64,000 nt of DNA. Source: Verrucomicrobiota bacterium (GTDB taxonomy: Bacteria; Verrucomicrobiota; Verrucomicrobiia; Limisphaerales; JAEYXS01). The position numbers were made by a program, and so were the translations under genes. The DNA lies in contig JAEYXS010000047.1 in the NCBI GenBank assembly GCA_023431185.1, forward strand, positions 1-64,000. The letters run 5' to 3'. This document shows, piece by piece, positions 51,314 through 60,133 of this stretch (position 1 is its first letter; every line of letters begins with the position of its first letter). The notes beneath the pieces were generated by a model. That model was not told the origin of the DNA. It worked only from the letters and a program-made list of their open reading frames with translations, and did not search any database.

Positions 51314-53386
51314 ATGAACATAGTTGCATATCCTTTTTTGGCATTCGGTTTGGGCGTGGTGGAAATCATCATCATCCTCATGGTGATGGCGGTGATGGTC
51401 GCCGCCGTCATCGCCATCGTTGTTGCCATCGTCGTGGGCATTCGCAAGAAATCACCGGTCACGCCACCTCTTCCGGCGACACCACCACCGGCTCACTTGT
51501 CTGCCACCGTCCGCCTTTGCCCTAAATGCGGCAAATCATTGGAAACCGATGCCCCGCAAGGTCTTTGCCCGGCCTGCCTGATGCGGGGGGCCTTCACCAC
51601 CGCACCGGGTTCTGATATGGGAACCGGTGACAAGGCGCCGCCATTACCGTCCGACCTCGCGGCACACTTTCCCCAACTTGAGATACTGGAACTGCTCGGC
51701 CAAGGCGGCATGGGCATGGTGTACAAGGCGCGCCAGCCGCAATTGGACCGCATCGTGGCCTTGAAGATATTGCCCATCCGCGACTCCAGCGATCCGGCGT
51801 TTGCGGAACGCTTCTCCCGGGAAGCGCGGGCGCTCGCCAAGCTGAATCATCCGAACATCGTGTCGGTGCATGATTTTGGGCAGACGGGCAGTTACTGCTA
51901 TTTCATCATGGAGTTCGTGGATGGCGTGAATCTGCGCCAGATGGAGCAGACGCAACGTCTTACGCCCGAGCAGGCCATCGACATCATCCCGAAGATCTGC
52001 GACGCGCTCCAGTACGCGCACGACGAAGGCGTGGTGCACCGTGACATCAAGCCAGGCAACATCCTCATCGATAAAAAAGGCCGTGTGAAGATCGCGGACT
52101 TTGGCCTCGCCAAGCTGCTTGGCAAGAATGAGGGCGATGCACATCTCACGCAGTCCAATGTCGTGATGGGCACGCCGCATTACATGGCACCCGAGCAGAT
52201 GAACAACCCGCTCACGGTGGATCACCGCGCGGACATCTATTCCTTGGGCGTGGTTTTTTACGAGATGCTTACCGGTGAGTTGCCCATTGGCCGCTTTGCG
52301 CCGCCTTCGCAAAAGGTGCAGATGGATGTGCGCCTGGATGAAGTGGTCTTGCGCACACTGGAGAGTGAACCTGCTAGGCGTTACCAGCACGTGAGCGAAG
52401 TGCGCAGTGATGTGGAATCCATTTCTGGCATCATGGAGAAGTTGCCGCCGGCGATGCGCTACGCCATGGGCGGCGAGTATCGTTCGGAGACGATGATCGG
52501 CGGTCTGCCGCTCCTGCATATCGCGTGGGGCATGGATATGGCCACCGGCAAGAAACGTGTCGCGCGCGGCATCATCGCCATCGGTGATGTGGCACATGGC
52601 ACCTTTGCCTTCGGCGGTTTTGCGAAAGGCGGGTTCGCTTTTGGTGGCGTGGCCGTGGGCGTGGTGGCGGTCGGTGGTGTGGGCGTGGGGCTGATCTCCT
52701 TCTCGGGTTTGGCGATCGCTTTGCTTTTCGCCTATGGCGGTTTTGCCATCAGCGGCATCGCCGTGGGCGGATTTGCCTTGGGCTATTATGCGAATGGTGG
52801 GGCGGCTTTCGGTATGTATCCGCTGGGGGCGAATATCCAGAGCCCGGAGGCCCGGGAATTCTTCCGTGGCTGGTTGGGACCATGGTTGAACTGGGTGCTC
52901 ATGGCGCTGGTGGTGCCTTCATTCGTGGTGCCGCTGCTGGCGAACATCTTCACCCGTGGCCGGCTGGCCGCCCAGTTCGCGGGGGACACGAAGACGGCAG
53001 GTGCCGTTCCTGCCGAGGTGTTGCAAAAGCTGCGCACACCGGCGCTCGCTTTGACCGTTGTGGCGGTGCTGGAGTGGGTGGCGCTGGTGGCGTTGAGCAT
53101 TCCCTTGGCCTATTGGGGGATGAGCCATGACCGGCAGGCACCCGCTGAGGCGCTTCTTGGAGTGACGGGGCCGGTCTTGCCCGTCATCGCCATAATGCTG
53201 CTGGGCATGTCGACACTGATGCTTTGGGGTGCGGCGAAGATGCGGCAGGGCGAAGGCTATGGCTTGGCCATCTTGGCGTGCATCCTGGCCATGGTGATGG
53301 CCCCGGCGAACCTCATCGGTCTGCCGGTCGGCATCTGGGCCTTGGTCGTCCTGCTGCGTCCGGAAGTGAAGGCGGCGTTCCGTTAA
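51314..53386 (+). CDS. Membrane Ser/Thr protein kinase with glycine-rich repeats
   Basis: 690 aa from ATG 51314 (MNIVAYPFLAFGLGVVEIII). N-terminal membrane segment (about 5-38), Pro-rich link, small zinc-ribbon-like CPKCGKSLET...GLCPAC (about 65-90), then a Hanks-type kinase: GQGGMGMVYKARQP, Lys in IVALKIL, catalytic HRDIKPGNILIDKKG, DFGLAK, MGTPHYMAPEQM. After it, residues about 420-503 are a tandem five-residue repeat of the type A-x-G-G-F (FAFGGFAKGGFAFGGVAVGV), and then four to five membrane segments. Probably the partner of the ECF sigma factor upstream. Confidence 0.92.
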   Translation: MNIVAYPFLAFGLGVVEIIIILMVMAVMVAAVIAIVVAIVVGIRKKSPVTPPLPATPPPAHLSATVRLCPKCGKSLETDAPQGLCPACLMRGAFTTAPGSDMGTGDKAPPLPSDLAAHFPQLEILELLGQGGMGMVYKARQPQLDRIVALKILPIRDSSDPAFAERFSREARALAKLNHPNIVSVHDFGQTGSYCYFIMEFVDGVNLRQMEQTQRLTPEQAIDIIPKICDALQYAHDEGVVHRDIKPGNILIDKKGRVKIADFGLAKLLGKNEGDAHLTQSNVVMGTPHYMAPEQMNNPLTVDHRADIYSLGVVFYEMLTGELPIGRFAPPSQKVQMDVRLDEVVLRTLESEPARRYQHVSEVRSDVESISGIMEKLPPAMRYAMGGEYRSETMIGGLPLLHIAWGMDMATGKKRVARGIIAIGDVAHGTFAFGGFAKGGFAFGGVAVGVVAVGGVGVGLISFSGLAIALLFAYGGFAISGIAVGGFALGYYANGGAAFGMYPLGANIQSPEAREFFRGWLGPWLNWVLMALVVPSFVVPLLANIFTRGRLAAQFAGDTKTAGAVPAEVLQKLRTPALALTVVAVLEWVALVALSIPLAYWGMSHDRQAPAEALLGVTGPVLPVIAIMLLGMSTLMLWGAAKMRQGEGYGLAILACILAMVMAPANLIGLPVGIWALVVLLRPEVKAAFR

Positions 53387-53408
53387 ATCTCAGGTGTTCC
53401 CTTGAATT

Positions 53409-53436
53409 TTAGACCGGCTTTTCCGGTCTAATTTCT
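53409..53436 (+). terminator. Hairpin downstream of kinase
   Basis: TTAGACCGG, loop CTTTT, CCGGTCTAA, then TTTCT: a 9-bp perfect stem 23 bases after the stop; the T-run is weak, so it may be a terminator or processing hairpin. Confidence 0.6.
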
Positions 53437-53500
53437 GAAAACGGATTTGCCACGCGCCAAAAAGCTGACACCTTAGCGGCCAATCCAATACCTGATACTC

Positions 53501-55867
53501 ATGGAACGCCGAAAGTTTATCGCTGCCGTCATGGGGGCCGCTCTTGTCACCACCTCGGTGCTGGCCCAGAACGCCCCCAATGCCAACGAAAAGAAAGCCG
53601 CCCCCAAACAGGCCAGACCTGAGGTCACCTCGACCAAGTGGGATGCCATGGATGTGGGCCCCTTCTTTTCCGGCTACCTCCTCACCCAGCCCGTGAATGG
53701 CAAGACCCAGTCCGGCCAGATGCTTGCGCTCAAGACCATCTCCCTCAAGCTGGCCCCGGACAACAAAGCTTCCGCCGCGTTCGATACCCAACTCATGCGT
53801 ATGGCCTATGCGTGGACGGATGGCTTCATCAAGCTGCCCGTCAAACGAGATGGTCTGGAAGGTTTCCCCGAGGTCATCGGTAACACCGTTTTCGCCACCC
53901 AACGCATCCCCGGCTGGGCGGATACCAAGGGCAGCTTTACCGATCCGCGCGCGAAGTACGAAGGGCAAGGCGAGCCGGTCGGACCCATGCCGCATGCCTG
54001 GCTCAAGTGGCGTGGCCTGCATCTGAATGGCGACAAGGTCGTGCTCTCCTACCTCGTGAACGGCGCGGGCGTACTGGAGCATCCCTCGGCCGAATTCAGC
54101 AACGGCCAGACGGTTATCACGCGCACCTTCTCGATGGAGCCGACGAAGAATGAGAACGTCCTGTTCCTCTTCGATGCGCCGCAAGCCACGCCCAAGGTGG
54201 AAGGGAACAAGATCACGTTGACGACCAAGGATGGCAGCGCCTCTCTCATCGCCAGCCTCAGTGGCAACTCAGCCGGCAAACTGGAAGCGAGCCCGGAAGG
54301 CCGCGTACTGCTGCGCCTGCCTGCGGGCAAAGAGACGGATTTCAAAATCTCCATCTGGAGCGGTCCCACGGCCAATGCCGCAGCCGCCCAGTCCGCACTG
54401 CAAGCTGCGGCGAAGCTTGCGGATGTCAAAGCTCTCACCAAAGCGGGCCCGGCCCGCTGGACCACGCCCGTCACCACCCAAGGCAAACTCGGCAAGGATG
54501 AAGGCCCCTACACCGTGGACACCATCACCGTCCCGGAGGAAAACCCGTGGAAGTCATGGATCCGTTGCAGCGGCTTCGATTTCTTCAGCGATGGCCGCGT
54601 CGCCCTGTGCTCGGTGAGTGGTGACGTGTGGATCGTCTCCGGCATCGATGCCAGCTTGAACAAACTGACCTGGAAACGGTACGCCACCGGCCTCTTCCAG
54701 CCGCTCGGCCTGAAGATCGTGAAAGACCAGGTCTATGTGCTGGGGCGCGATCAGATCACGCGTTTCACGGACTCCAACAAGGACGGTGAAGCGGACTACT
54801 ACGAGAACTTCAACAACGACGTCAGCATCACGTCCCACTACCATGAGTTCTGCCTGAACTTGGAGACGGACACCGCGGGTAATTTCTATTTCATCAAGGG
54901 CGGCAACCTCGGCCCCGCCAAGATCCCTCATCACGGCACCATGAACCGCGTGAGCAAGGACGGCTCCAAACTGGAGATTGTCGCTACCGGTCATCGCGCA
55001 CCGAACGGCATGAGCGTGGGACCGAAGAACCAGCTCACCTCCAGTGACAACGAAGGCAACTGGGTGCCCGCCAGCCGCGTGAACTGGGTGAAAGAAGGCG
55101 GCTTCTACGGCCACGTCTTCACCGGCCATCGCACTCCGCCGCCGACCGACCACGACAAACCGCTCTTCTGGCTCCCGCATCAGATGGACAATTCCTCCGG
55201 CGGCCAGGTCTGGGTGACCAGCGAGAAATGGGGCCCGTTCAGCGGCGATCTGTTGCACGCCTCCTACGGTAAGTGCTCCCTCTTCAAGGTCATGTATGAG
55301 GATGTGGAAGGCCAGATGCAGGGTGCAGTGGTCCGCTTTCCGCTGAACTTCGATTCCGGCATCATGCGCGGTCATTTCAGCCCGTTTGATGGCCAGCTCT
55401 ACCTGGCGGGTCTGCGCGTATGGCAATCCAGCGGTGCACGCGAAGGCGCCTTCCAACGCGTCCGCTACACCGGCAAACCCGTGAACATGCCCAAGGAACT
55501 GCATGTGAAACCGAATGGCATCGAGCTCACGTTCACCAACCCGCTCGATGCGGAACTGGCCAAAGACCCGGAGAACTACGCCCTCGACCAGTGGAATTAC
55601 AAGTGGGCGCAGGAATACGGTTCCAAGATGTATTCCGTTGTCGATCCCACCAAAACTCTCGGTGACAAGGGACAGAGCACCTTCAAGGGCGAGGATGTGA
55701 AGATCAACGCCATCAAGCTCTCCAACGGCAACAAGACCGTGTTCCTCGAGATCTCGGATGTGAAGCCCGTGATGCAATACCGCATCCGCTACAACCTCGA
55801 CTCCGCCGACGGCGAACTCGTCCGCCAGGAGATCTACGGCACCATCAACAAAGTGCCGAAGAGATAA
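53501..55867 (+). CDS. Secreted DUF6797-type protein (sorbosone-dehydrogenase-like)
   Basis: 788 aa. Starts MERRKFIAAVMGAALVTTSV, a signal peptide that could also be read as Tat-like (ERRKFI). The N-terminal 300 residues match DUF6797 in style (WDAMDVGPFFSGYLLT, DTKGSFTDPRAKYEG, LKWRGLHLNGDKVVLSY). The rest is a PQQ-glucose/sorbosone dehydrogenase-like beta-propeller (RYATGLFQPLGLKIVKDQVY, NRVSKDGSKLEIVATGHRAP) and a C-terminal FN3-like strand region. No haem motif seen. Probably an exported polysaccharide- or sugar-acting protein. Followed by a clear terminator. Confidence 0.82.
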   Translation: MERRKFIAAVMGAALVTTSVLAQNAPNANEKKAAPKQARPEVTSTKWDAMDVGPFFSGYLLTQPVNGKTQSGQMLALKTISLKLAPDNKASAAFDTQLMRMAYAWTDGFIKLPVKRDGLEGFPEVIGNTVFATQRIPGWADTKGSFTDPRAKYEGQGEPVGPMPHAWLKWRGLHLNGDKVVLSYLVNGAGVLEHPSAEFSNGQTVITRTFSMEPTKNENVLFLFDAPQATPKVEGNKITLTTKDGSASLIASLSGNSAGKLEASPEGRVLLRLPAGKETDFKISIWSGPTANAAAAQSALQAAAKLADVKALTKAGPARWTTPVTTQGKLGKDEGPYTVDTITVPEENPWKSWIRCSGFDFFSDGRVALCSVSGDVWIVSGIDASLNKLTWKRYATGLFQPLGLKIVKDQVYVLGRDQITRFTDSNKDGEADYYENFNNDVSITSHYHEFCLNLETDTAGNFYFIKGGNLGPAKIPHHGTMNRVSKDGSKLEIVATGHRAPNGMSVGPKNQLTSSDNEGNWVPASRVNWVKEGGFYGHVFTGHRTPPPTDHDKPLFWLPHQMDNSSGGQVWVTSEKWGPFSGDLLHASYGKCSLFKVMYEDVEGQMQGAVVRFPLNFDSGIMRGHFSPFDGQLYLAGLRVWQSSGAREGAFQRVRYTGKPVNMPKELHVKPNGIELTFTNPLDAELAKDPENYALDQWNYKWAQEYGSKMYSVVDPTKTLGDKGQSTFKGEDVKINAIKLSNGNKTVFLEISDVKPVMQYRIRYNLDSADGELVRQEIYGTINKVPKR

Positions 55868-55891
55868 GCGGCTTCAGCCAGTTTGAAACAG

Positions 55892-55924
55892 AAAACCCCG
55901 CCAGCTCATCACTGGCGGGGTTTT
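55892..55924 (+). terminator. Rho-independent terminator
   Basis: AAAACCCCGCCAG, loop CTCATCA, CTGGCGGGGTTTT: 13-bp stem, 25 bases after the stop of the DUF6797 gene. The same stem can serve the convergent DUF6941 gene. Confidence 0.9.
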
Positions 55925-55940
55925 GCTTTCAAATGATTTA

Positions 55941-56366
55941 CTACTGCGGTTGCGGTCCTGCGCCCGGTTGCCCCTGCGGCATCTGCACGATCTGGAGCGG
56001 GATGCGCGCCACGATGTTGTCATCCACACTGACGTCGATGGAATAATGACCCGGCTTCTCGAACTTCAACCCTTGCAGGTTGAAGACCATGTTCACCGTG
56101 GCGAAGAACAGGTTGTCCGCCATGCGTACTTCCAGATTCGGTTCCAGGCGCGGCAGGAGATTGCGCCCATCCTCATCGATCATCGTCACGCGGAGCTGGT
56201 GTTTCCCCTGGTCTTGGTCATGGAACACGATGCGCAAGGCGATGGAGCAATGCGGATGCGTGGCCGGAAAGGTGCGGACACCGATGGTGTCAAACGCACC
56301 GATCATGCACAGCTTGCCACCGTAATCGGCGGCGGAATCACAAAGGGCGGCTACTTGGACCTGCAT
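55941..56366 (-). CDS. DUF6941 family protein, 141 aa
   Basis: Beta-rich cytosolic-looking protein with the family pattern DYGGKLCMIGAFDTI near residue 14, FPATHPHCSIALRIVFHD, and DPxx-type strand GHYSIDVSVDDNIVA; a short Pro/Gln-rich tail. No function known. Start ATG 56366 (MQVQVAALCDSAAD). Convergent with the DUF6797 gene across the shared terminator. Confidence 0.8.
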   Translation of the reverse strand: MQVQVAALCDSAADYGGKLCMIGAFDTIGVRTFPATHPHCSIALRIVFHDQDQGKHQLRVTMIDEDGRNLLPRLEPNLEVRMADNLFFATVNMVFNLQGLKFEKPGHYSIDVSVDDNIVARIPLQIVQMPQGQPGAGPQPQ

Positions 56367-56492
56367 AAGGCTGGAATGCTCGTCACATTGCCGAACATGG
56401 CAAGCGCAAATGCAGCTTTAATGGACGCGGTCAAAAACCTGCGGCCCATCCCCCTTGCCATCCAGCGCCCAAACCTCCACTTTGTCCCCGTC

Positions 56493-57113
56493 ATGTTGAT
56501 GTTCACGCCCGCCATCGCCGAGTTCTTCCAGCATTATGCCCATGATCAGGCCTTTCGTTGGACGGAGGAGGAGCTGGCCGCACAAGGGCGGTTCGCGGAA
56601 TCGGCCCTCGCGGGAAACTCGTGGAGTGACTGGTCCGAGCCCATCCTCGCGCTGTCCATCCTGCAAGCCGCCATGCTGAACTCCCCCACGTCACTGGAAC
56701 ACGACCAAGATGCCATCCTGCTGGCCGGACCGTTAAGCGAGGTCATGCCGGCGGAGACCTTGATCCCGCTGGCTCAGTCCCACCTGAACCCCGCAGGGCG
56801 GCTGGTGGGCATCATCCCCTGCCTGCGGGACAACTCACCGGAGAGCCAGCACTTCATGGACCTCGCGGCGGAGAGGCTCTGGCCGTATCACACCGCGGAA
56901 GTCTGGCTGGAACTCTTGCAGGACACCGGCTTTGCCGCCACCGGCATTAGGGCCGAGTTCATCCCCCGCCCACAATTCACCGCCTCTGCGCTGACGGACA
57001 AGCTGCAGTTCAAGCCGTTCGCGGAACTCTTCCGCGCCGTGGAAGCCGCCGGATACGGTGCCCACGAAGTCGGCTGGGGCGAACTGTTTTTCGTGGCGCA
57101 GGGTTTCGAGTGA
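56493..57113 (+). CDS. Degenerate SAM-methyltransferase-like protein, 206 aa
   Basis: Start placed at ATG 56493 (MLMFTPAIAEFFQHYAHDQA), where it aligns with the truncated copy at 45462; the larger open frame from 55923 translates antisense to DUF6941. The fold resembles Rsm22-type or small methyltransferases (AAMLNSPTSLEHDQDAIL..., LAQSHLNPAGRLVGIIPCL, LLQDTGFAATGIR), but the glycine-rich motif I is absent. It may have lost cofactor binding or use an unrecognised variant. Stop is 1 base before the convergent sialidase stop. Confidence 0.7.
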   Translation: MLMFTPAIAEFFQHYAHDQAFRWTEEELAAQGRFAESALAGNSWSDWSEPILALSILQAAMLNSPTSLEHDQDAILLAGPLSEVMPAETLIPLAQSHLNPAGRLVGIIPCLRDNSPESQHFMDLAAERLWPYHTAEVWLELLQDTGFAATGIRAEFIPRPQFTASALTDKLQFKPFAELFRAVEAAGYGAHEVGWGELFFVAQGFE

Positions 57114-57114
57114 A

Positions 57115-58278
57115 TCACTTCCCCTTGGTCTTCGCATCCAGCTCGCTGAGCTTGAAGCGCACACTAAGGATGTAGGGCTCCTCGTTTGGCGTCCAATGCC
57201 CGTAGGTAGTCGTCACGAACGTTCCGTCCGGCAAGATCTCCACACCCGGATACGCGCAGTCCGCGCCCTTGTGATTGTCCTTCAAGCGCACGCGGTATTG
57301 GCCCTCGCGCCCCTTCACGATGTCCTCATACGTGCCCACCCAGCCGACCCAGTCTCCCTTGGTCGGGCTCTCGAGCGTGGTATCGCGGAAGGAGATGAAG
57401 AGACGGCCATCGGGCGCGTACTGGCCAGTATGCCGGTCACCCGTCAGGGCGCCGGGCAACTGGCGTGGCTCGCTCCAAGTCTTGCCCTCATCATCGCTGA
57501 AGATGACGAAGGAGTTCAGCTTGCGGCTGTTCTCGCGCAAAAGCACCGCGATCTGCTTGCCATCGGGCGAACGCAACGAACCCGGCTCGCACAGATACGC
57601 GACCGGATGCGTGGCGATGATCTGGGGCAGGCTCCATGTGAGGCCGCCATCCTTGGAGAGCGTCTTAAAGACATAAGAGGTCTGACCCACCTTGTTCTCA
57701 CCCAAACCCCAGAACCGCGCGTCATCATGGAAGAAAGCCATGTAGGAACCGTTCTTCAACGCCTGCATCGTGCCCATGGCCACGATGCCGCCATACGCGC
57801 CGATGGATTTCAATTCTGACCATGTGCCGCCATCATCCTCGGAATAGGCCATGCGAATGGTCTCCCCGGGGAACTTCGTCTGCCGGCCCGAAAACATGAT
57901 GATGCGCTTCTTGCCCTTCGCATCCACCGTGCGGAAGAGCGTGGGTGTTTCCTTGGACGTGGCCCAGCTCGCGGGTGTGGGCAGGCGGTCGGACCAGGTG
58001 AGCCCGGCATCCGTGCTGCGCCGATACATGATGGGCCCGCTCCCGTGGCCTTTGGGATACACGATGAGCATGGTCTTGTTATCCTCCAGCAGGAGCGTGG
58101 TGGGATGACCCAAGTACTGGCCGGGCTCGCGATCCACGATCACCTGCCGCTGCGTCTCCGCAGACAGATCGATCAACGGGATGGAATAGCCGCGCGGCGG
58201 ATTCTCTGCCGCAGAAAGCGAGCTGACGGCAAAGAGCGCCAGCAGGACGCCTGCCCAAGCTTTACGGAGTTGTTTCAT
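57115..58278 (-). CDS. Secreted sialidase-fold (BNR/Asp-box) hydrolase
   Basis: 387 aa with a signal peptide (LLALFAVSSLSAAE). Six-bladed sialidase-type propeller with four Asp-boxes of the form S-x-D-x-G-x-T-W: STDAGLTW, SEDDGGTW, SKDGGLTW and SDDEGKTW. An early RRS-type Arg (MYRRSTD) could belong to the carboxylate-binding triad, and GSLRSPDGKQ carries another Arg. Members cleave terminal sialic acids or related sugar acids; whether it acts on sialic acid is not proven. Downstream on the other strand are a GntP permease and a Tm-1-like protein, compatible with sugar-acid use. Confidence 0.82.
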   Translation of the reverse strand: MKQLRKAWAGVLLALFAVSSLSAAENPPRGYSIPLIDLSAETQRQVIVDREPGQYLGHPTTLLLEDNKTMLIVYPKGHGSGPIMYRRSTDAGLTWSDRLPTPASWATSKETPTLFRTVDAKGKKRIIMFSGRQTKFPGETIRMAYSEDDGGTWSELKSIGAYGGIVAMGTMQALKNGSYMAFFHDDARFWGLGENKVGQTSYVFKTLSKDGGLTWSLPQIIATHPVAYLCEPGSLRSPDGKQIAVLLRENSRKLNSFVIFSDDEGKTWSEPRQLPGALTGDRHTGQYAPDGRLFISFRDTTLESPTKGDWVGWVGTYEDIVKGREGQYRVRLKDNHKGADCAYPGVEILPDGTFVTTTYGHWTPNEEPYILSVRFKLSELDAKTKGK

Positions 58279-58438
58279 TGCCGCAAATTAGCAGGCGCGG
58301 CCCGGGAAAGGAACTTTCGGTTGCTGGTTAATTCTGCTTACCAGCGGGTGCGGACAAGAAATTTCCGGGATAAAACTGCCCCCCAGCCTTGACCCCCCTG
58401 CTTATTTCTGGCGGGATACGGGCACACATTTTCTGCGC

Positions 58439-60040
58439 ATGGATTTTTTTACGCCTATCTTTGCGGTGGCAGGTGACGGTTCCACCTGGCCTTTTGTTGT
58501 GCTCGTGCTGAGCGTGGCCTCGGTCATCGTCCTGATCTCGGTCTGCCGCATCCATGCGTTCCTCGCGCTCATCCTCGCGGCTTTGCTCGCTGGTGTGCTG
58601 GCGGAGAAACTTCCAGGTGGACGTCCGCGCGTTTCCGATATTCCGGCTCCAGATGGTGTGGCTTTGAAAAGCCATTATCTGCGGGCGGTGGAATTGGTGA
58701 CGGAGGAGTTTGGCAAGACGGCGGGTGGCATCGGCATCGTCATCGGTTTAGCCTCCATCATCAGCATGTGTCTGATGGATAGCGGCGCGGCAGACAAGGT
58801 GGTGCGCCGGTTCCTTGCCTTCTTTGGGGAAAAACGCGCCGGGTTTGCGCTGTTGATCGCCACCTACTTTCTCTCCATCCCCATTTTCTTTGATACCATG
58901 TTCATGCTCATGGCTCCGTTGGCCATGGCGCTGGCCTTGCGCACGGGCAAGGACTACCTGCTCTACGTGCTGGCGGTTTGTGCGGGTGGTGTCATCACTC
59001 ACTCGCTAACGGTGCCGCATCCAGGACCGCTGGCGATGGTGGACAACCTGAAGGTGGATGTGGGCATCTCCATCATCGGCGGGGTAGCCATGGGGCTCAT
59101 TCCGGCGATCGGCGGGTATTTCGTGGCCAAGTGGCTGAACGCTCGCATCAGCATTCCCGTCAGGGAAGTTCCGGGCGTGGACCTGAACGACCTGAAAAGC
59201 CTGGTCAACAAGCCCGAGAATCAATTACCCGGTTTCACCATCTCGATTCTGCCCATCATATTGCCCATCGTGCTCATCACGTTCGGCTCCTTTCTGGACG
59301 TGGCCTGGCGCACTTATAACCAGTTGAAGCTGGCGGGTACGGTCGATTTCCATTGGGCCAAATCCGTGGTCGAACTTTTTGGCAGCAAGGAAAGCTTCCT
59401 TTCCTTCTTTGCGTTCTTCGAGTTTTTGGGAAACAAGAATATCGCCTTGCTGGTGGGAGCGGCACTGTCCATCTATGTGCTGGCAAAGCAGAAGGGTTAT
59501 ACCTTCAGCAAGATCGCTGACCTCATCGGCAAGCCGCTGGAGACCGCCGGTGTCATCATCCTCATCACCAGTGCCGGTGGTGCTTTCGGCCTGATGTTAA
59601 AGAATGCCGGGGTAGGCGATGCCATCAAAGCCATGGCGGAAGGCAAGGATGTGAATCTAATCCTGCTTTCCTGGCTGGTCGCCATCGTCATCCGTATCGC
59701 CCAAGGCTCGGCGACGGTGGCCATGTTGACGACTTCGGCGATGATCTTCCCGATGATTGATCCCAATGCGGTCGGTGCAGTAGAACTGCCTTACAGTGTC
59801 ATGTATATCTTCCTGAGCATCGGCTTCGGCGCGTTCGCCTGCTCGTGGATGAATGACTCGGGCTTCTGGGTGGTGAGCAAGTTGGGCGGCCTGACGGAGA
59901 AGGAGACACTCAAGAGTTGGACGGTCATGCTGACGGCTTGCGCCATATTCGGTCTGATCATGTGTCTGGTCATGTCCAAGGTGATGCCGATGAAGGGACT
60001 GGGCAGTTTGCCGGCCTTGAGCCTGGCGGCCCCAAGGTGA
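58439..60040 (+). CDS. GntP-family permease
   Basis: 533 aa membrane protein with about 12-14 hydrophobic segments. GntP-type features: ALILAALLAGVLAEKLPGG, GIGIVIGLASIISMCLMDSG, TYFLSIPIFFDTMFMLMAPL, VITHSLTVPHPGPLAMVDNL and RIAQGSATVAMLTTSAMIFP. Family members take up gluconate or related sugar acids by H+ symport; the exact substrate is open. Divergent start 160 bases from the sialidase and 93 bases upstream of the UPF0261 gene on the same strand. Confidence 0.92.
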   Translation: MDFFTPIFAVAGDGSTWPFVVLVLSVASVIVLISVCRIHAFLALILAALLAGVLAEKLPGGRPRVSDIPAPDGVALKSHYLRAVELVTEEFGKTAGGIGIVIGLASIISMCLMDSGAADKVVRRFLAFFGEKRAGFALLIATYFLSIPIFFDTMFMLMAPLAMALALRTGKDYLLYVLAVCAGGVITHSLTVPHPGPLAMVDNLKVDVGISIIGGVAMGLIPAIGGYFVAKWLNARISIPVREVPGVDLNDLKSLVNKPENQLPGFTISILPIILPIVLITFGSFLDVAWRTYNQLKLAGTVDFHWAKSVVELFGSKESFLSFFAFFEFLGNKNIALLVGAALSIYVLAKQKGYTFSKIADLIGKPLETAGVIILITSAGGAFGLMLKNAGVGDAIKAMAEGKDVNLILLSWLVAIVIRIAQGSATVAMLTTSAMIFPMIDPNAVGAVELPYSVMYIFLSIGFGAFACSWMNDSGFWVVSKLGGLTEKETLKSWTVMLTACAIFGLIMCLVMSKVMPMKGLGSLPALSLAAPR

Positions 60041-60133
60041 TCCACCGGCCGGGTGCATTTCACCAAGCTGCTTGCCCGCTTTGGCGAGGCGTAGAAGTTT
60101 GCCTTTCCCTTTCAGATTTCGTTTCCTAGCACC

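Noticed and set aside
55923..56492. 190-residue N-terminal extension of the 56493 gene
   Set aside because: It is antisense to the DUF6941 gene and lacks similarity; the truncated copy at 45462 supports the start at 56493.
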